Position numbers and translations under genes: made by a program. DNA of 64,000 nt from a virus: positions 1 through 64,000 of IMG/VR virus record IMGVR_UViG_3300033148_002693. The stretch is one strand, 5' to 3'. How positions within the stretch are numbered: the first letter of the stretch is position 1; the number at the start of each line of letters is the position of its first letter. Under the pieces are notes generated by a model, which saw nothing but the letters and a program-made list of their open reading frames with translations, searched no databases and had not been told where the DNA came from. This document shows positions 32,531 to 41,934 of this stretch, in pieces.

Positions 32531-32785
32531 ATGGACTTGATAATTGAGCAACAGAATCACTACAACACAGATGTATGGACACATGTTGGCATGGATGAAC
32601 TGAGACGCGAGCATTGCATGTGTCGGCATTGTACCAAGATGAAACCGGAATCGGAAGATCACTGTTTGATTGCCGCGTCGCTGTATGAGATATGCGTAGA
32701 TACCAACATTGCGCTGTTAGTTACGCGATGTCCTGAATTTGAGAACGCCGGCAAACAGATATGGCCGGAAGAGGGAGTTTTGTAG
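32531..32785 (+). CDS. Conserved hypothetical cysteine-rich protein (84 aa)
   Basis: Starts one base after the methyltransferase stop. The layout RREHCMCRHCTKM ... C ... LVTRCPEF is seen in small phage proteins often found beside DNA methylases or DNA-binding genes. It probably binds zinc or an iron cofactor. Function unknown. Confidence 0.65.
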   Translation: MDLIIEQQNHYNTDVWTHVGMDELRREHCMCRHCTKMKPESEDHCLIAASLYEICVDTNIALLVTRCPEFENAGKQIWPEEGVL

Positions 32786-32795
32786 GAGAAATATT

Positions 32796-35369
32796 GTGAG
32801 GGTTTGCCTGTTGCCAAATTTCAAACCAGACCACGTCGGCGGCGTAACCAGCGTTGTGAGGGGGTTGCGTGGTGCGCTGCCTAAAGTTGGTTGGGAAGTG
32901 ACGAACAATCCAGATGGGGCTGATATTGTTCATGGACACGCCTTGTTGAGTGCAAACGATGCTTGGCGCGTTGATGTTTTTACTTCGCATGGCGTGTATC
33001 CTGAGAATGAGAAAGTCAATGATAGGATATTCAACGCTATGAGGGCTGCACAGGTTGTGACCAGCGTTGCCGAATGGCCTACCAAAAGTTATTGGCCTGG
33101 CCTGGGTGTAGAGGAACCTGTCATCATTCGCAATGGCGTGGATATAGAAAAGCTAAAGAAGGTGAAAAAAGGAAGATTCAGGAAAGAGCATGGCATTAAA
33201 GGCCCATTGGCCTTGTGGGGTAAGACCTCTCAGATGGGGGTTTTGCGGGAAGGGTTGAATAGAGCAACGTTACTCCCCTGGGCTTGCAGGGATGTAATGT
33301 TTGCGTTCACCATCTGGCCGAATGATATGCCAAAACCGAGCAATGTAATAGTGACGGGGGTTATGTCTCAGCAAGATATGTTAGAGGCGTTGAGAGATTG
33401 TGATGTCTATCTTTCTACTACCGTCGAGAATTTCCCCGTCATGGTTCTGGAAGCGATGGGATTAGAGAAACCAGTTTTGGGGGTGAACCTAGGGGGCAAT
33501 CTTGAAGTCGGGTACAAGGGGTACACGTATGAAGATGGAAGTCTAGATGATATGGTGCATGGGTTTCGTCATTGTTTGGAATACAGGAAAGAGTTTGGGG
33601 TTGACAATCGACAAATCATCGAAGAGCGATACACCTGGGAGCAGATCGCATCCAAATACGCTGATGTGTACGAGAGAGTTTTAGCATCGAAGCGTAGAAA
33701 AATGCCATTGGTATCAATTGTGATAACTTGCTATAACTTGAAACCGTACATCCGACAGACCGTGTTATCGGCATTGGGGCAGGATTTCAACGACTACGAG
33801 GTTATCGTTGTCGATGATTGCAGTACAGATGGTTCAATGGAAGAAATTGCAGACCTACCCGTCAGGGTGATCCGCAACAAGAAAAACATGGGGGTAGTGA
33901 AGTCCCGCAATAAGGGGATCAGGATGGCAAGGGGCAGGTGGTGCGTGAGCTTGGATGGCGATGACCAGCTTCTACCAGGGTTCTTGAGAGAAACCATCGC
34001 TATCGGTGAGAGAGACTATCGCATCGGTGTGGTTTGCCCTACATGGGAAGCCGTCAGGGATGGAGAACGCGTGGCAGGGCCTTTTGTCCCGAAGGGTTAC
34101 GTGAGCCTTGATTTGCTGAAAGAGCGTAATGTCGTTCAGTGCTTTTCACTATTTCGCAGGAAAGCGTGGCTGAGGGCTGGCGGACAAAAAGAGATTCACC
34201 CATCTTGGGAAGACTACGATATGTGGCTTACGATAAGAGAAATGGGATGGATGGTAGCCCCACATCAAGGCGACGTGATAGCGCGATACACTGTCAAGGG
34301 CGATGGGCGCAACCAGGAGTCGCAAGGGCAAGAGTCGAGGTTAAGGGCGGTTGTGAATGCATACCACCCGAAGCTGTACAGCCCAACGGTCAGTGTGGTG
34401 ATCCCGACATATACGCATCCAGAGATGGTTCCCGATGCCGTGCGTTCAATATTGGCACAGACATTCCAGGATTTTGAGATCATTGTAGTCTCGGATGGCA
34501 TCAAGGCCAGAAAGCGGTTTGAGAAAAAGCTGCTGAGGGAATTCCCAGATGAGCCTAGATTGAAGATCATGGGGCATATCAAGAACCAGGGATTGTCTGC
34601 AACACGCAATACTGGAATAAGTGTAGCACGAGGTAAGTACATCGTATGTCTTGACGATGACGATGCGTATGGGAAAACGTTCTTGGAGAAGGCGGTTACC
34701 ATCGAAGAATTGAACGGCGGCGACGTAGTGGTGTACACTGATTTTAAGCCGTGGTTTGGCGGGAATAAATTCGAGAAGGATGTTGCCTTGCCGGACTATG
34801 ACTTCGATCAGTTGGTAGTGAGGCATCACATTACGCCGGCAGCGATGTTCCCCAAACGAAGGTGGGAAGAGGTTGGCGGGTACGCAGAACATTTCATCTA
34901 CGGCATGGAGGATTGGGACTTCTGGCTGCGATTGGGTGCGGTCGGTTGCTGCGGGGTTCGGATAGCAGAACCGCTGTTTTACTACAGACAACACGACAAG
35001 TCAATGAGGACGGTAATGCTGGGTCAGTACAAATTCGAGGCGAAGGCCCAGCTTGTGGCAAACAATGAAGAGATTTTCAGGGGAGGAAGACCTATGGGAT
35101 GTTGTGGTAAAAGTAAGAGCGTGAGACGCGAGATAACTTCGGAGGAAAGAGCTATACTCGCCGCTCAAGGGATGGGGATAGAGAATCCAGAAGAATTGGT
35201 AAAGACTGACAATGGACTGGTGAGAATGAGATATACCGGCAACCGCAACGCTTCGGTTCAGTTCAAGGGGTACAAGGTATCTTCAAGGCGACCGTTCTTC
35301 ATGGCGAAAGTTAGCGATGTACCAGACCTACTCGAAGCTGGGCACTTCGAGTTGATACGTGATGAATGA
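32796..35369 (+). CDS. Three-domain glycosyltransferase (GT4-GT2-GT2)
   Basis: 858 aa, GTG start behind AGGAGA. Residues 1-300: GT-B/GT4 domain (DHVGGVTSVVRGLRGAL, NFPVMVLEAMGLEKPVLG). About 303-525: GT-A/GT2 domain (VSIVITCYNLKPYIRQ, CVSLDGDDQLLPG). About 529-760: a second GT2 domain (VSVVIPTYTHPEMV, IVCLDDDDAYG, GMEDWDFWLRLG). The last 92 residues (from 767) start MGCCGKSK and look like an independent small protein with its own ribosome binding site. One chain could build a di- or trisaccharide. Target unknown. Confidence 0.85.
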   Translation: MRVCLLPNFKPDHVGGVTSVVRGLRGALPKVGWEVTNNPDGADIVHGHALLSANDAWRVDVFTSHGVYPENEKVNDRIFNAMRAAQVVTSVAEWPTKSYWPGLGVEEPVIIRNGVDIEKLKKVKKGRFRKEHGIKGPLALWGKTSQMGVLREGLNRATLLPWACRDVMFAFTIWPNDMPKPSNVIVTGVMSQQDMLEALRDCDVYLSTTVENFPVMVLEAMGLEKPVLGVNLGGNLEVGYKGYTYEDGSLDDMVHGFRHCLEYRKEFGVDNRQIIEERYTWEQIASKYADVYERVLASKRRKMPLVSIVITCYNLKPYIRQTVLSALGQDFNDYEVIVVDDCSTDGSMEEIADLPVRVIRNKKNMGVVKSRNKGIRMARGRWCVSLDGDDQLLPGFLRETIAIGERDYRIGVVCPTWEAVRDGERVAGPFVPKGYVSLDLLKERNVVQCFSLFRRKAWLRAGGQKEIHPSWEDYDMWLTIREMGWMVAPHQGDVIARYTVKGDGRNQESQGQESRLRAVVNAYHPKLYSPTVSVVIPTYTHPEMVPDAVRSILAQTFQDFEIIVVSDGIKARKRFEKKLLREFPDEPRLKIMGHIKNQGLSATRNTGISVARGKYIVCLDDDDAYGKTFLEKAVTIEELNGGDVVVYTDFKPWFGGNKFEKDVALPDYDFDQLVVRHHITPAAMFPKRRWEEVGGYAEHFIYGMEDWDFWLRLGAVGCCGVRIAEPLFYYRQHDKSMRTVMLGQYKFEAKAQLVANNEEIFRGGRPMGCCGKSKSVRREITSEERAILAAQGMGIENPEELVKTDNGLVRMRYTGNRNASVQFKGYKVSSRRPFFMAKVSDVPDLLEAGHFELIRDE
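35094..35369 (+). CDS. Internal in-frame gene for the C-terminal domain (91 aa)
   Basis: GGGAGGAA (35081-35088) sits 5 bases before ATG 35094, in frame with the large glycosyltransferase. The product MGCCGKSKSVRRE... with YTGNRNASVQFKGYKV and DVPDLLEAGHFELI resembles small free-standing phage proteins. Either it was fused by loss of an upstream stop and is still also made alone, or the domain is only part of the fusion. Confidence 0.5.
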   Translation: MGCCGKSKSVRREITSEERAILAAQGMGIENPEELVKTDNGLVRMRYTGNRNASVQFKGYKVSSRRPFFMAKVSDVPDLLEAGHFELIRDE

Positions 35370-35670
35370 GTGTTTGAAGTTCGTCGTAGCGGTGCTGTTC
35401 ACGTTCCGCTTGACGCACCTGCTGGTTTTTGATTATGGCCCTGGACACGTGTTTGAGAGATTGCGTGAGATTGTTGGCGTCATAGAATACGAAAACGGAA
35501 TGACCGAATACAGGACTTGGGTTGCTGAGCTTTTTGGTTGTCACTGGTGCATGTCTGTATGGATAGCCTTGATACCGGCGATCTGGTTTGCAGGATTGAC
35601 AATTCAAATGATATTCTCATGGCTTGCTATAGCGGGGGCTGCTTCTTTGCTGGAGGAATTACATGGGTAG
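35359..35670 (+). CDS. DUF1360-like membrane protein (103 aa)
   Basis: TM helix at about 5-20 (FVVAVLFTFRLTHLLVFD), a soluble loop with GHVFERLRE, then HWCMSVWIALIPAIWF and a further helix. This order is that of DUF1360 proteins found in phages and Bacillota. Starts at GTG/ATG 35359/35362, overlapping the glycosyltransferase stop. Function unknown. Confidence 0.7.
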   Translation: MMNECLKFVVAVLFTFRLTHLLVFDYGPGHVFERLREIVGVIEYENGMTEYRTWVAELFGCHWCMSVWIALIPAIWFAGLTIQMIFSWLAIAGAASLLEELHG

Positions 35671-36901
35671 GAAATGGAAAGACCTAACCGATGCTGAAAA
35701 AGATTGGGCGGTTGAACAGCGATTGATTGGCATGATTTACGATGAGATATTCGGTAAACTTGGGGTAACAGAGGGACATGTAACAGCAGCGAGGAAACTC
35801 AGGGCAAGAGTAAGTGAACACAAAGGGAGTGTGGGAAAGGATGAAGAGGCTGAAGCACTATCAGATTTAGAAAAAGATGTACTTGTCAAATTAAGAGCAA
35901 GCCCGTGTAAGTTGGAGGAATTGAGCAACATACTTGATAGGGGACAAGATACAATTCGCGACTGTATCGAAGAATTAAAACAGAAGGGGTTTGCGATTTA
36001 TGAAGCGGCAGAACGGGTTTCTGTTCCAGCTACTCCGCCAATCGTTACAAGGGAAGTTCCGCCATTGTGGGATAAAAGCGCGAGAAGAATCAAGTGGGCG
36101 TCTGGGAGTGATTTACATTACGGAAGTAAGTATGTTCAAAAGACAGCTATCAAACATTTCGTCAAAAGGGCTTATGAGGGGTTTGGGATCAAACATATCC
36201 TTTGGTCAGGTGATATAGTTGCTGGTCAGCACATGTACAGAGGGCAAGAATACGACTTGTACGCTCATGGCGTCGATGAGCAGGTAGATGATGTAGCAAA
36301 TAGTTTACCAATGTATGATGGGCTAACCCATTATGTGATGGGTGGTAATCATGATGCCAGCTTCTTCCGTAAGTCTGGTGTAGATATATTGATAAAGCTG
36401 GCGAGCATAAGAAAAGACATTATTCATTGTGGTTGGGCGTCTGTAGATGTTCCACTAACCGAAAACGTTTATGTTAAGATGTGGCATCCGAGAGGGTCGC
36501 CGGCATATGCCGTTTCATATCGAGGGCAGAAGTACGCTGAGCAGATCGCCTTCGATGAGTTATTGAAACTGGTATTCAGGGATGGGGATTTACAATCGGC
36601 AGTTAGGATGTTACAGGTCGGGCACTTTCATGTGGTTGGCGGCCCGTTCACACAGGGGCCAATTGAGGTGTTCAATGCTGGTGGATTCGAGGGACAGAAT
36701 TCCTATCTCAAAGAGTTGGGAAGGATACCTACCGTCGGGGGGTATATATTCGAGGCGGAGATAACCGAAGATGGGGTTATGAGAGAGCTTGTAACAAGAA
36801 GATATTTGGCAGGAGCGATTGAAGATGATTGGAGACCAGGGCCAAACGAGAAGAAGGTGGACGAGGTGAAAATCGTTCCGTTGTTCAAGTTGGTAGAATA
36901 G
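35663..36901 (+). CDS. Calcineurin-type metallophosphoesterase
   Basis: 412 aa. Metal-binding motifs in order: SGSDLHYGS (D150, H152), WSGDIV (D184), GGNHD (N229, H230) and a late GHFHV. The N-terminal 115 residues are helical, with a winged-helix-like region (LEELSNILDRGQDTIRDCIEE), so this is a DNA-binding/phosphoesterase fusion. It may act on DNA ends or nucleotides; family members are broad. Confidence 0.8.
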   Translation: MGRKWKDLTDAEKDWAVEQRLIGMIYDEIFGKLGVTEGHVTAARKLRARVSEHKGSVGKDEEAEALSDLEKDVLVKLRASPCKLEELSNILDRGQDTIRDCIEELKQKGFAIYEAAERVSVPATPPIVTREVPPLWDKSARRIKWASGSDLHYGSKYVQKTAIKHFVKRAYEGFGIKHILWSGDIVAGQHMYRGQEYDLYAHGVDEQVDDVANSLPMYDGLTHYVMGGNHDASFFRKSGVDILIKLASIRKDIIHCGWASVDVPLTENVYVKMWHPRGSPAYAVSYRGQKYAEQIAFDELLKLVFRDGDLQSAVRMLQVGHFHVVGGPFTQGPIEVFNAGGFEGQNSYLKELGRIPTVGGYIFEAEITEDGVMRELVTRRYLAGAIEDDWRPGPNEKKVDEVKIVPLFKLVE

Positions 36902-36910
36902 GAGAGAGCG

Positions 36911-37588
36911 ATGTACGATATGGACCCACAGAATCAGAATCGTAATAAATGGCTGGACGTGTTGACATACGTCATATCTGCACTGTTGATCGTTGGCGCA
37001 ATTGCGTTATTGTTGATCACTAACACGGGTTGTGTACAACCATGTGAGACGCCTGTACCTACGCCAACGGCTACGCCGATTCCAGGTATAGATGTTCGGA
37101 CAGACCCGCGCATCCATGACTTTCTTGGGGATGGGCCACTCAATGTCAAATTATATCCTTGCGATGATTGCCGCTACAAGGTGATTGAAATCTTCATTAC
37201 GGTTGATGGGATATTCGACGGCGCGCCCGATTGGGCTTGGGACTACGTTGGTATAGATGGAGCAGGCGGAGCAACGCATACGTTTGCTGTCGTGAAGAAG
37301 TTTGATGGATTGCCGCTTAACAACAAAACGGTTGTTTTGTCGTGGCCGGGAACTGAGGTTGGTGGCAAAACGAAAAGTGATGGTTCTGTGAACTGGTTCA
37401 CGAACTGCATATACTTTCCAGATCAGGGCCAGACAGGGCCGTACTGTGTTCAGCCATTGAACGGAGAAAAGGTTTGTGGGGGTGGGTTGCCCTACAATGT
37501 TCACGTCAGCCTTTGGGTGGTCTACGAGTCTCAGTGGCCTGACACGGCATTTGATGTCATATTGGGGGCTTTTGGAATTGTGGATTAA
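36911..37588 (+). CDS. Membrane-anchored extracellular protein with Thr/Pro linker
   Basis: 225 aa. TM helix at about 17-36 (VLTYVISALLIVGAIALLL), then a CETPVPTPTATPIPG linker and a beta-rich domain with several cysteines. The signal could also be a lipobox (NTGC). The linker type is frequent in Chloroflexota surface proteins. Likely shown on the infected cell surface rather than in the virion. Function unknown. Confidence 0.6.
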   Translation: MYDMDPQNQNRNKWLDVLTYVISALLIVGAIALLLITNTGCVQPCETPVPTPTATPIPGIDVRTDPRIHDFLGDGPLNVKLYPCDDCRYKVIEIFITVDGIFDGAPDWAWDYVGIDGAGGATHTFAVVKKFDGLPLNNKTVVLSWPGTEVGGKTKSDGSVNWFTNCIYFPDQGQTGPYCVQPLNGEKVCGGGLPYNVHVSLWVVYESQWPDTAFDVILGAFGIVD

Positions 37589-37600
37589 GGGGGGATAATC

Positions 37601-37744
37601 ATGAGCGTAGTGACGACTTGTCCGAAATGTCATGGTAAATCATTCAAGCCGGCAAAAGGCGGTCTAAAACCATGTCCAAAGTGTTGTGGAACTGGATATG
37701 TAGATTCAAAGGGTAAAGCTGCCTACGCCTACGGTTATAGGTAA
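37601..37744 (+). CDS. DnaJ-type zinc-finger mini-protein (47 aa)
   Basis: Two knuckles, CPKCHG and CPKCCGTG, similar to the 5349 protein. GGGGGATAATC before the ATG. Ends YAYGYR. Could stabilise a larger partner; no enzyme signature. Confidence 0.65.
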   Translation: MSVVTTCPKCHGKSFKPAKGGLKPCPKCCGTGYVDSKGKAAYAYGYR

Positions 37745-37755
37745 GGGAGAGCGAT

Positions 37756-38667
37756 ATGGCTTGTAAAGATTACTTGACGGTTGACCAATTGAAAGCGATG
37801 CCAGGGTATGATCCTGGTACAGCTACAGATGCGGGGCTTGCGTTTTTGATAATGGCTGCAAGTGATTGGATTGATAAAGAGATTCTGGGACACACGTACA
37901 ATCGCGCCATTCGCATCTATGAGGACAACGACGATTCAACTGCGGCAACCGTTCAGGTAACTTCTACATCAGTCATCGTCGTAATAACTGGCGGGGCGAA
38001 CGCAGGGACATACCCGTATACGTTTGCAGATTATGATGAGCTTGCCGATCTGGTAGCGGCGATGAACGAGAACAATGTTCATGCTACGCTTCTGGGCGAG
38101 GGGTTCACTGATTGGATGTCAAGCCAGCCATCTACTAACTTGGCGGTGGCGGCAACTCAGTCGATCCATAACATAGAGAATTGGAAGGTTCTCTGCTTGA
38201 CTCAGTTGACAATGACTCTAAGTGGCGGTGGCGATCCATATCTGTTCTTGCCGTTAAAGATTAGGACGGTGAACGGAGTTAACGTTGAAGGAACAGACCT
38301 TACGGCTGGCGATGACTATTACATTAAGAAGGGCGGCTATCTCATCAAGCGCGGGTGCAGGGGGTACTCCGATATTCTGGGGGTATGCTCTACAACTGCG
38401 TGTATATGTCATAAGCCTGGGTGTTGGGCGTGTGCATATCCTTGTAATGTTGTGGTGAGCTTCATCCCGTTGGTATGGACGCCGCAATATCATTTGTTGG
38501 CATCGGCGATAACTCAGTTCATCGCCAACTTTACTGTTTCTGGCGGATTCGTGTCAGAGAGAATCGGGCGGTATAGCTATAAACTGGGAGAAGATTCGTT
38601 CACGATGATGGGTATCTTGCTATCGCCATTGCAGGGTGAGGGGTTGGCGATGTACGCCTTCCCGTGA
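37756..38667 (+). CDS. Head-tail connector (adaptor) protein with extra domains
   Basis: 303 aa. The N-terminal YLTVDQLKAMPGYDPGTATDAGLAFLIMAASDWIDKEI pattern and the C-terminal helix (HLLASAITQFIANF) match the gp6/gp15-type neck adaptor. An inserted beta domain (about 50-115) and a cysteine-rich segment (CSTTACICHKPGCWACAYPC, about 215-234) enlarge it from the usual 100-150 aa. First gene of the neck/tail module. Confidence 0.65.
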   Translation: MACKDYLTVDQLKAMPGYDPGTATDAGLAFLIMAASDWIDKEILGHTYNRAIRIYEDNDDSTAATVQVTSTSVIVVITGGANAGTYPYTFADYDELADLVAAMNENNVHATLLGEGFTDWMSSQPSTNLAVAATQSIHNIENWKVLCLTQLTMTLSGGGDPYLFLPLKIRTVNGVNVEGTDLTAGDDYYIKKGGYLIKRGCRGYSDILGVCSTTACICHKPGCWACAYPCNVVVSFIPLVWTPQYHLLASAITQFIANFTVSGGFVSERIGRYSYKLGEDSFTMMGILLSPLQGEGLAMYAFP

Positions 38668-38719
38668 CCGCTCTCCCTAATAAGTCGGGGAGTTTCTACG
38701 GATTGGTTTAGGAGAAATT

Positions 38720-39073
38720 ATGGCATTTGATACGCTATTGGCACATACATGCTCAATATTAGAAAGGACACGTACAGGCACAGATGATTCGAACCAGCCT
38801 ATCTATACTTGGTCGGTTGTTCAGTCGTCTTGGGATTGCCGGTTTCAAAGGTTCTTGCGTGAAGAGGTTGAACAGTCATTGTCGCATACGACCATTCAGG
38901 CAGATTATCTTGTGTTCGGCAGAGAACCCAATGTTACGTTGAATGAGACTGACTACAGGCTGCGATGGAACGGTGATGACTACAAGATCGAGCGAGTTGA
39001 TCCAGAAACGGATTTCGGAGCAAAGCACCATATTGAAGTGTTCGTGTCTAAGATCAAGAAGAGGAATGTTTGA
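38720..39073 (+). CDS. Head-closure (stopper) protein
   Basis: 117 aa beta-barrel protein: HTCSILERTRTGTDDSNQPIYTWS at the start and DYKIERVDPETDF near the end match the phage head-closure family. GGAGAAA before ATG 38720. Next in the canonical neck order after the adaptor. A small hairpin region (38668-38719) precedes it. Confidence 0.75.
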   Translation: MAFDTLLAHTCSILERTRTGTDDSNQPIYTWSVVQSSWDCRFQRFLREEVEQSLSHTTIQADYLVFGREPNVTLNETDYRLRWNGDDYKIERVDPETDFGAKHHIEVFVSKIKKRNV

Positions 39074-39609
39074 TGACTAAAATGAAGATGCGAACCGTAC
39101 AAGTAGGCAGTTGGAACAAGGGTGTTTCGCCCTGGGGATTTGACATTACCATCAAAGAGGGCACTGATATGGGTGGAGTGTTTACGGCGGTCTGGAAAAC
39201 TGGCGATGCGTTTTGCAAAGTATATGCCAGATTGACGGCTGACCAGATGAAGTTGAGCGTTTGGCCTGGTAAAGGGCCTGGGCCACATCCACACAGGACT
39301 TCACACGAAGACACTGGATGGGCGTTCAAGTCGATAACGATTCGTAGGAGAAAACACGGTGTGTCTGGTCCTAGTCCTGGCTGGTTCGCTGGTGTCTTTT
39401 CGGATAGAAGGGTAGGAAAACCTGGCGGCAGAGCGAAGCGAGGGGCGACTCCTCCGTGGAAGTATTTATTCTTTTTGGAATTTGGCTGGACATCTAGAAG
39501 TGGTAAGAGGTACAGGTATCCCTGGGCGCAACCGGCGTATGCTTGGGCGGCCAAGAAGCGCGTGGGAAGAATCGCAGGCCCTAGCGGGCTGTTCATATCA
39601 TCGAGGTAA
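39073..39609 (+). CDS. Tail-completion / neck protein (HK97 gp10-like)
   Basis: 178 aa. Position between stopper and tail terminator and the basic, alpha/beta sequence fit the HK97 gp10/tail-completion family. A proline- and glycine-rich middle (GPSPGWFAGVFSDRR) and a C-terminal WAAKKRVGR helix are seen. ATG 39073 overlaps the previous stop. Confidence 0.6.
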   Translation: MTKMKMRTVQVGSWNKGVSPWGFDITIKEGTDMGGVFTAVWKTGDAFCKVYARLTADQMKLSVWPGKGPGPHPHRTSHEDTGWAFKSITIRRRKHGVSGPSPGWFAGVFSDRRVGKPGGRAKRGATPPWKYLFFLEFGWTSRSGKRYRYPWAQPAYAWAAKKRVGRIAGPSGLFISSR

Positions 39610-39612
39610 ATC

Positions 39613-40077
39613 ATGGGAACGATGTTGAAACCACACGAGGTTTTCTTGCATTGGCTAGAGAGTGACCCCGTGTTCATGGCGGAGATTCACGATCCTGTTA
39701 GTGGCGATGATCTGTTGTGGCATGGCGGGATACCAGATATATTGATGAGCAGTTGGATGAATGATGATCTCGTTCCGTTGAAGTGTGTCAATATTATTGT
39801 AGAGGCGGGTGACACAGATGTATACATTAAGTTTGACCGTCCTGTCTTTTTGGTAGAGTGTTATGGGCCAACACTATCACAAGCTTGGGACGTGTACAAT
39901 GTGTTGAGAGAGCGGAGCGAGCGGCAGTTCAACAATCAGGTGGCGGTTCCTGACGGCACGGCATATGTGTACAGGTTGCACATGATTTCTGGCGGCCAGG
40001 ACGTGATAGAACCAGAGCTACAATGGCCGAAGGTCATCAGCAGGTGGGAAATGATATTGTGGAGGGAGACGGTTTGA
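39613..40077 (+). CDS. Tail terminator protein
   Basis: 154 aa, alpha/beta with a TPHEVF-like start (MLKPHEVFLHWLESDP) and strands DVYIKFDRPVFLVECYG, followed by an exposed helix. It is in the canonical place before the major tail protein, although two glycosyltransferase genes have been inserted between. It would cap the tail tube at the neck. Confidence 0.55.
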   Translation: MGTMLKPHEVFLHWLESDPVFMAEIHDPVSGDDLLWHGGIPDILMSSWMNDDLVPLKCVNIIVEAGDTDVYIKFDRPVFLVECYGPTLSQAWDVYNVLRERSERQFNNQVAVPDGTAYVYRLHMISGGQDVIEPELQWPKVISRWEMILWRETV

Positions 40078-40919
40078 AAATCGGCTGGGTGAACGACTAC
40101 GGCCCAGGAGAACATCCTGGGGGGAGTTTGACAACACAGATTCAGGCCGTGAAATCTATGCCCTGTGAGCATGAGATTGTTTGGTGTCTGCCAGGGAAGA
40201 TGTATGATGATTGTGATTTGTACGTGGTGAACAATCACATGCGATTCGATGAAAACGAATTGGCGTTCGTCGCTGATTCTCAACATGTATACTGGTCTCA
40301 CGATGTGACCCCTGGACCACACAAATTGAAGGAGATATTGAACAATTCTAAGCGGGTCGTATTCTTATCAGCTCTGCATAAAGATGTGTTCATGTGGATG
40401 TTTGGAAAGATCGGCAAGAGGCGAACAAGGTTGATCCCTGCTATGGTCAATCCGATTCCATTCATGGGATTAGAACCAATACAAGATAGAGAGGCTTTGT
40501 GGGTTGGTACGTATGAAAGGCATAGGGGTGTCAGGTCTGCAATGGAGTGGGCTGAGGAGAACGAAACAGAAGTAGACTTCTACGGATTGGGGAGACCATT
40601 TAGCTATCTCAGGAACAGCGAGTATTGTCATATCAAGAATCCTGTTCCAGTAGTGGAAATACCGAAACTTATGGCCCATTACAAAAAGTTGGTGATATTC
40701 CCATTAGAGATTGATGGGCATGATGGATTGCCGGTATATTGTGAGGCTTGTAGTCGTGTGGCAATTGAAGCGGCCATGGCTGGCTGTGAAGTAATTCATA
40801 ATGATAGATTGGGGGTAGCGTCTTGGGAATGGTTCAGAGCTGGGAGAAAAGCAACGTTACGAGCGATGGCGAATGCTCCAAGAAATTTCTGGTATATGAT
40901 CGAGGCTGTCAATGATTAA
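40074..40919 (+). CDS. Glycosyltransferase-like protein (GT-B)
   Basis: 281 aa from TTG 40074, chosen for GGAGGGAG just upstream; GTG 40059 is an alternative. KIGWVNDYGPGEHPGGSLTT is the N-terminal acceptor Rossmann start, ALWVGTYERHRGVRSAMEW the inter-domain region, and LPVYCEACSRVAIEAAMAG the nucleotide-sugar end of GT4-like enzymes. It overlaps both neighbours by a few bases. Confidence 0.75.
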   Translation: MKIGWVNDYGPGEHPGGSLTTQIQAVKSMPCEHEIVWCLPGKMYDDCDLYVVNNHMRFDENELAFVADSQHVYWSHDVTPGPHKLKEILNNSKRVVFLSALHKDVFMWMFGKIGKRRTRLIPAMVNPIPFMGLEPIQDREALWVGTYERHRGVRSAMEWAEENETEVDFYGLGRPFSYLRNSEYCHIKNPVPVVEIPKLMAHYKKLVIFPLEIDGHDGLPVYCEACSRVAIEAAMAGCEVIHNDRLGVASWEWFRAGRKATLRAMANAPRNFWYMIEAVND

Positions 40920-41934
40920 AATCATGAGCATACCCATAGCAGATGAGGATAGCTATGGATATGGGGTTGTTACAAAAGAAATCAGAAATGGATTGAATCT
41001 TGCCGGCGCAAACATGCTTGGCTTGAGGGATTGGAATTGGGATTGGAGAATGATAATCTCAACTCCGGTTTCGTGGCCCGTGCCAGAAGATAGAATCTAT
41101 CACGATTTAGTTTGGCATACAATGTTCGATACAGATTTGCTCCCGCAGGTATGGGTTGACATTTTGAACAGGGTAGGGTTGATATGGGTTCCATCCCAAT
41201 GGTGCAAAGAAGTATTCGAGTTCTCTGGTGTAGAGAGACCAATCATGGTTGCGGGATACGGCGTCGATCCAGAGATGTTCGATTATGCGCCACGTGGATG
41301 GACTGACGATGAGGATGATGTTTTCCAAAACGATAAGTACACCTTCCTGACTGTCTGTGGAGCATACGGCGATAGGAAAAACGAGAGGTTGATACGGAGG
41401 GCGTTCTACGATCTTAACCTGCCAGATGCAAGACTGGTGATCAAAATGCGCTCCGACCAGATAGTGAAAAGCACTACCGTTTCCAACAAGGGAGTGACCT
41501 TCATTGCTCGAAAGATGAGCAGAGAGGAGTACGCAACCTTGCTGGCAAGGGCAGATTGCTTTGTGAACGTGTCAAGCGGGGAAGGATTCTCACTGACACC
41601 TTTGGAGGCCATGGCGACGGGACTGCCCGCAATCGTCTTAGATTGGGGCGGCCCGCGTGATTACATAGATGATTGCAAGGCTCTTCCGGTAGCAGTAAAA
41701 CGGCTGGTCTGGGCTGAGCAATACAATCGAGCATTCAACTGCGAGGGGCGGTGGGCTGAACCTGATAAAGAATCCTTGATGCACTGGATGCGCTGGTGCT
41801 ACGAGAATCGCGATGCTGCTGCAAAGCGAGGTCGAGAAGCAAACCGCGTCATCATGGACCGGTATACCTGGGAAACTACGATGGGTAAAGCCGTTAAACT
41901 GCTCACTCACCACTTGGAGGTAAGAGAAAAATGA
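40912..41934 (+). CDS. Glycosyltransferase, GT4-like
   Basis: 340 aa. WVPSQWCKEVFEFSGV, then VCGAYGDRKNERLIRRAF and VNVSSGEGFSLTPLEAMATGLPAIVLDWGG (sugar-nucleotide motif). Overlaps the major tail protein start by 4 bases, so both are made together. Genes embedded in the tail operon suggest that tail or head proteins are glycosylated during assembly. Confidence 0.85.
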   Translation: MIKIMSIPIADEDSYGYGVVTKEIRNGLNLAGANMLGLRDWNWDWRMIISTPVSWPVPEDRIYHDLVWHTMFDTDLLPQVWVDILNRVGLIWVPSQWCKEVFEFSGVERPIMVAGYGVDPEMFDYAPRGWTDDEDDVFQNDKYTFLTVCGAYGDRKNERLIRRAFYDLNLPDARLVIKMRSDQIVKSTTVSNKGVTFIARKMSREEYATLLARADCFVNVSSGEGFSLTPLEAMATGLPAIVLDWGGPRDYIDDCKALPVAVKRLVWAEQYNRAFNCEGRWAEPDKESLMHWMRWCYENRDAAAKRGREANRVIMDRYTWETTMGKAVKLLTHHLEVREK

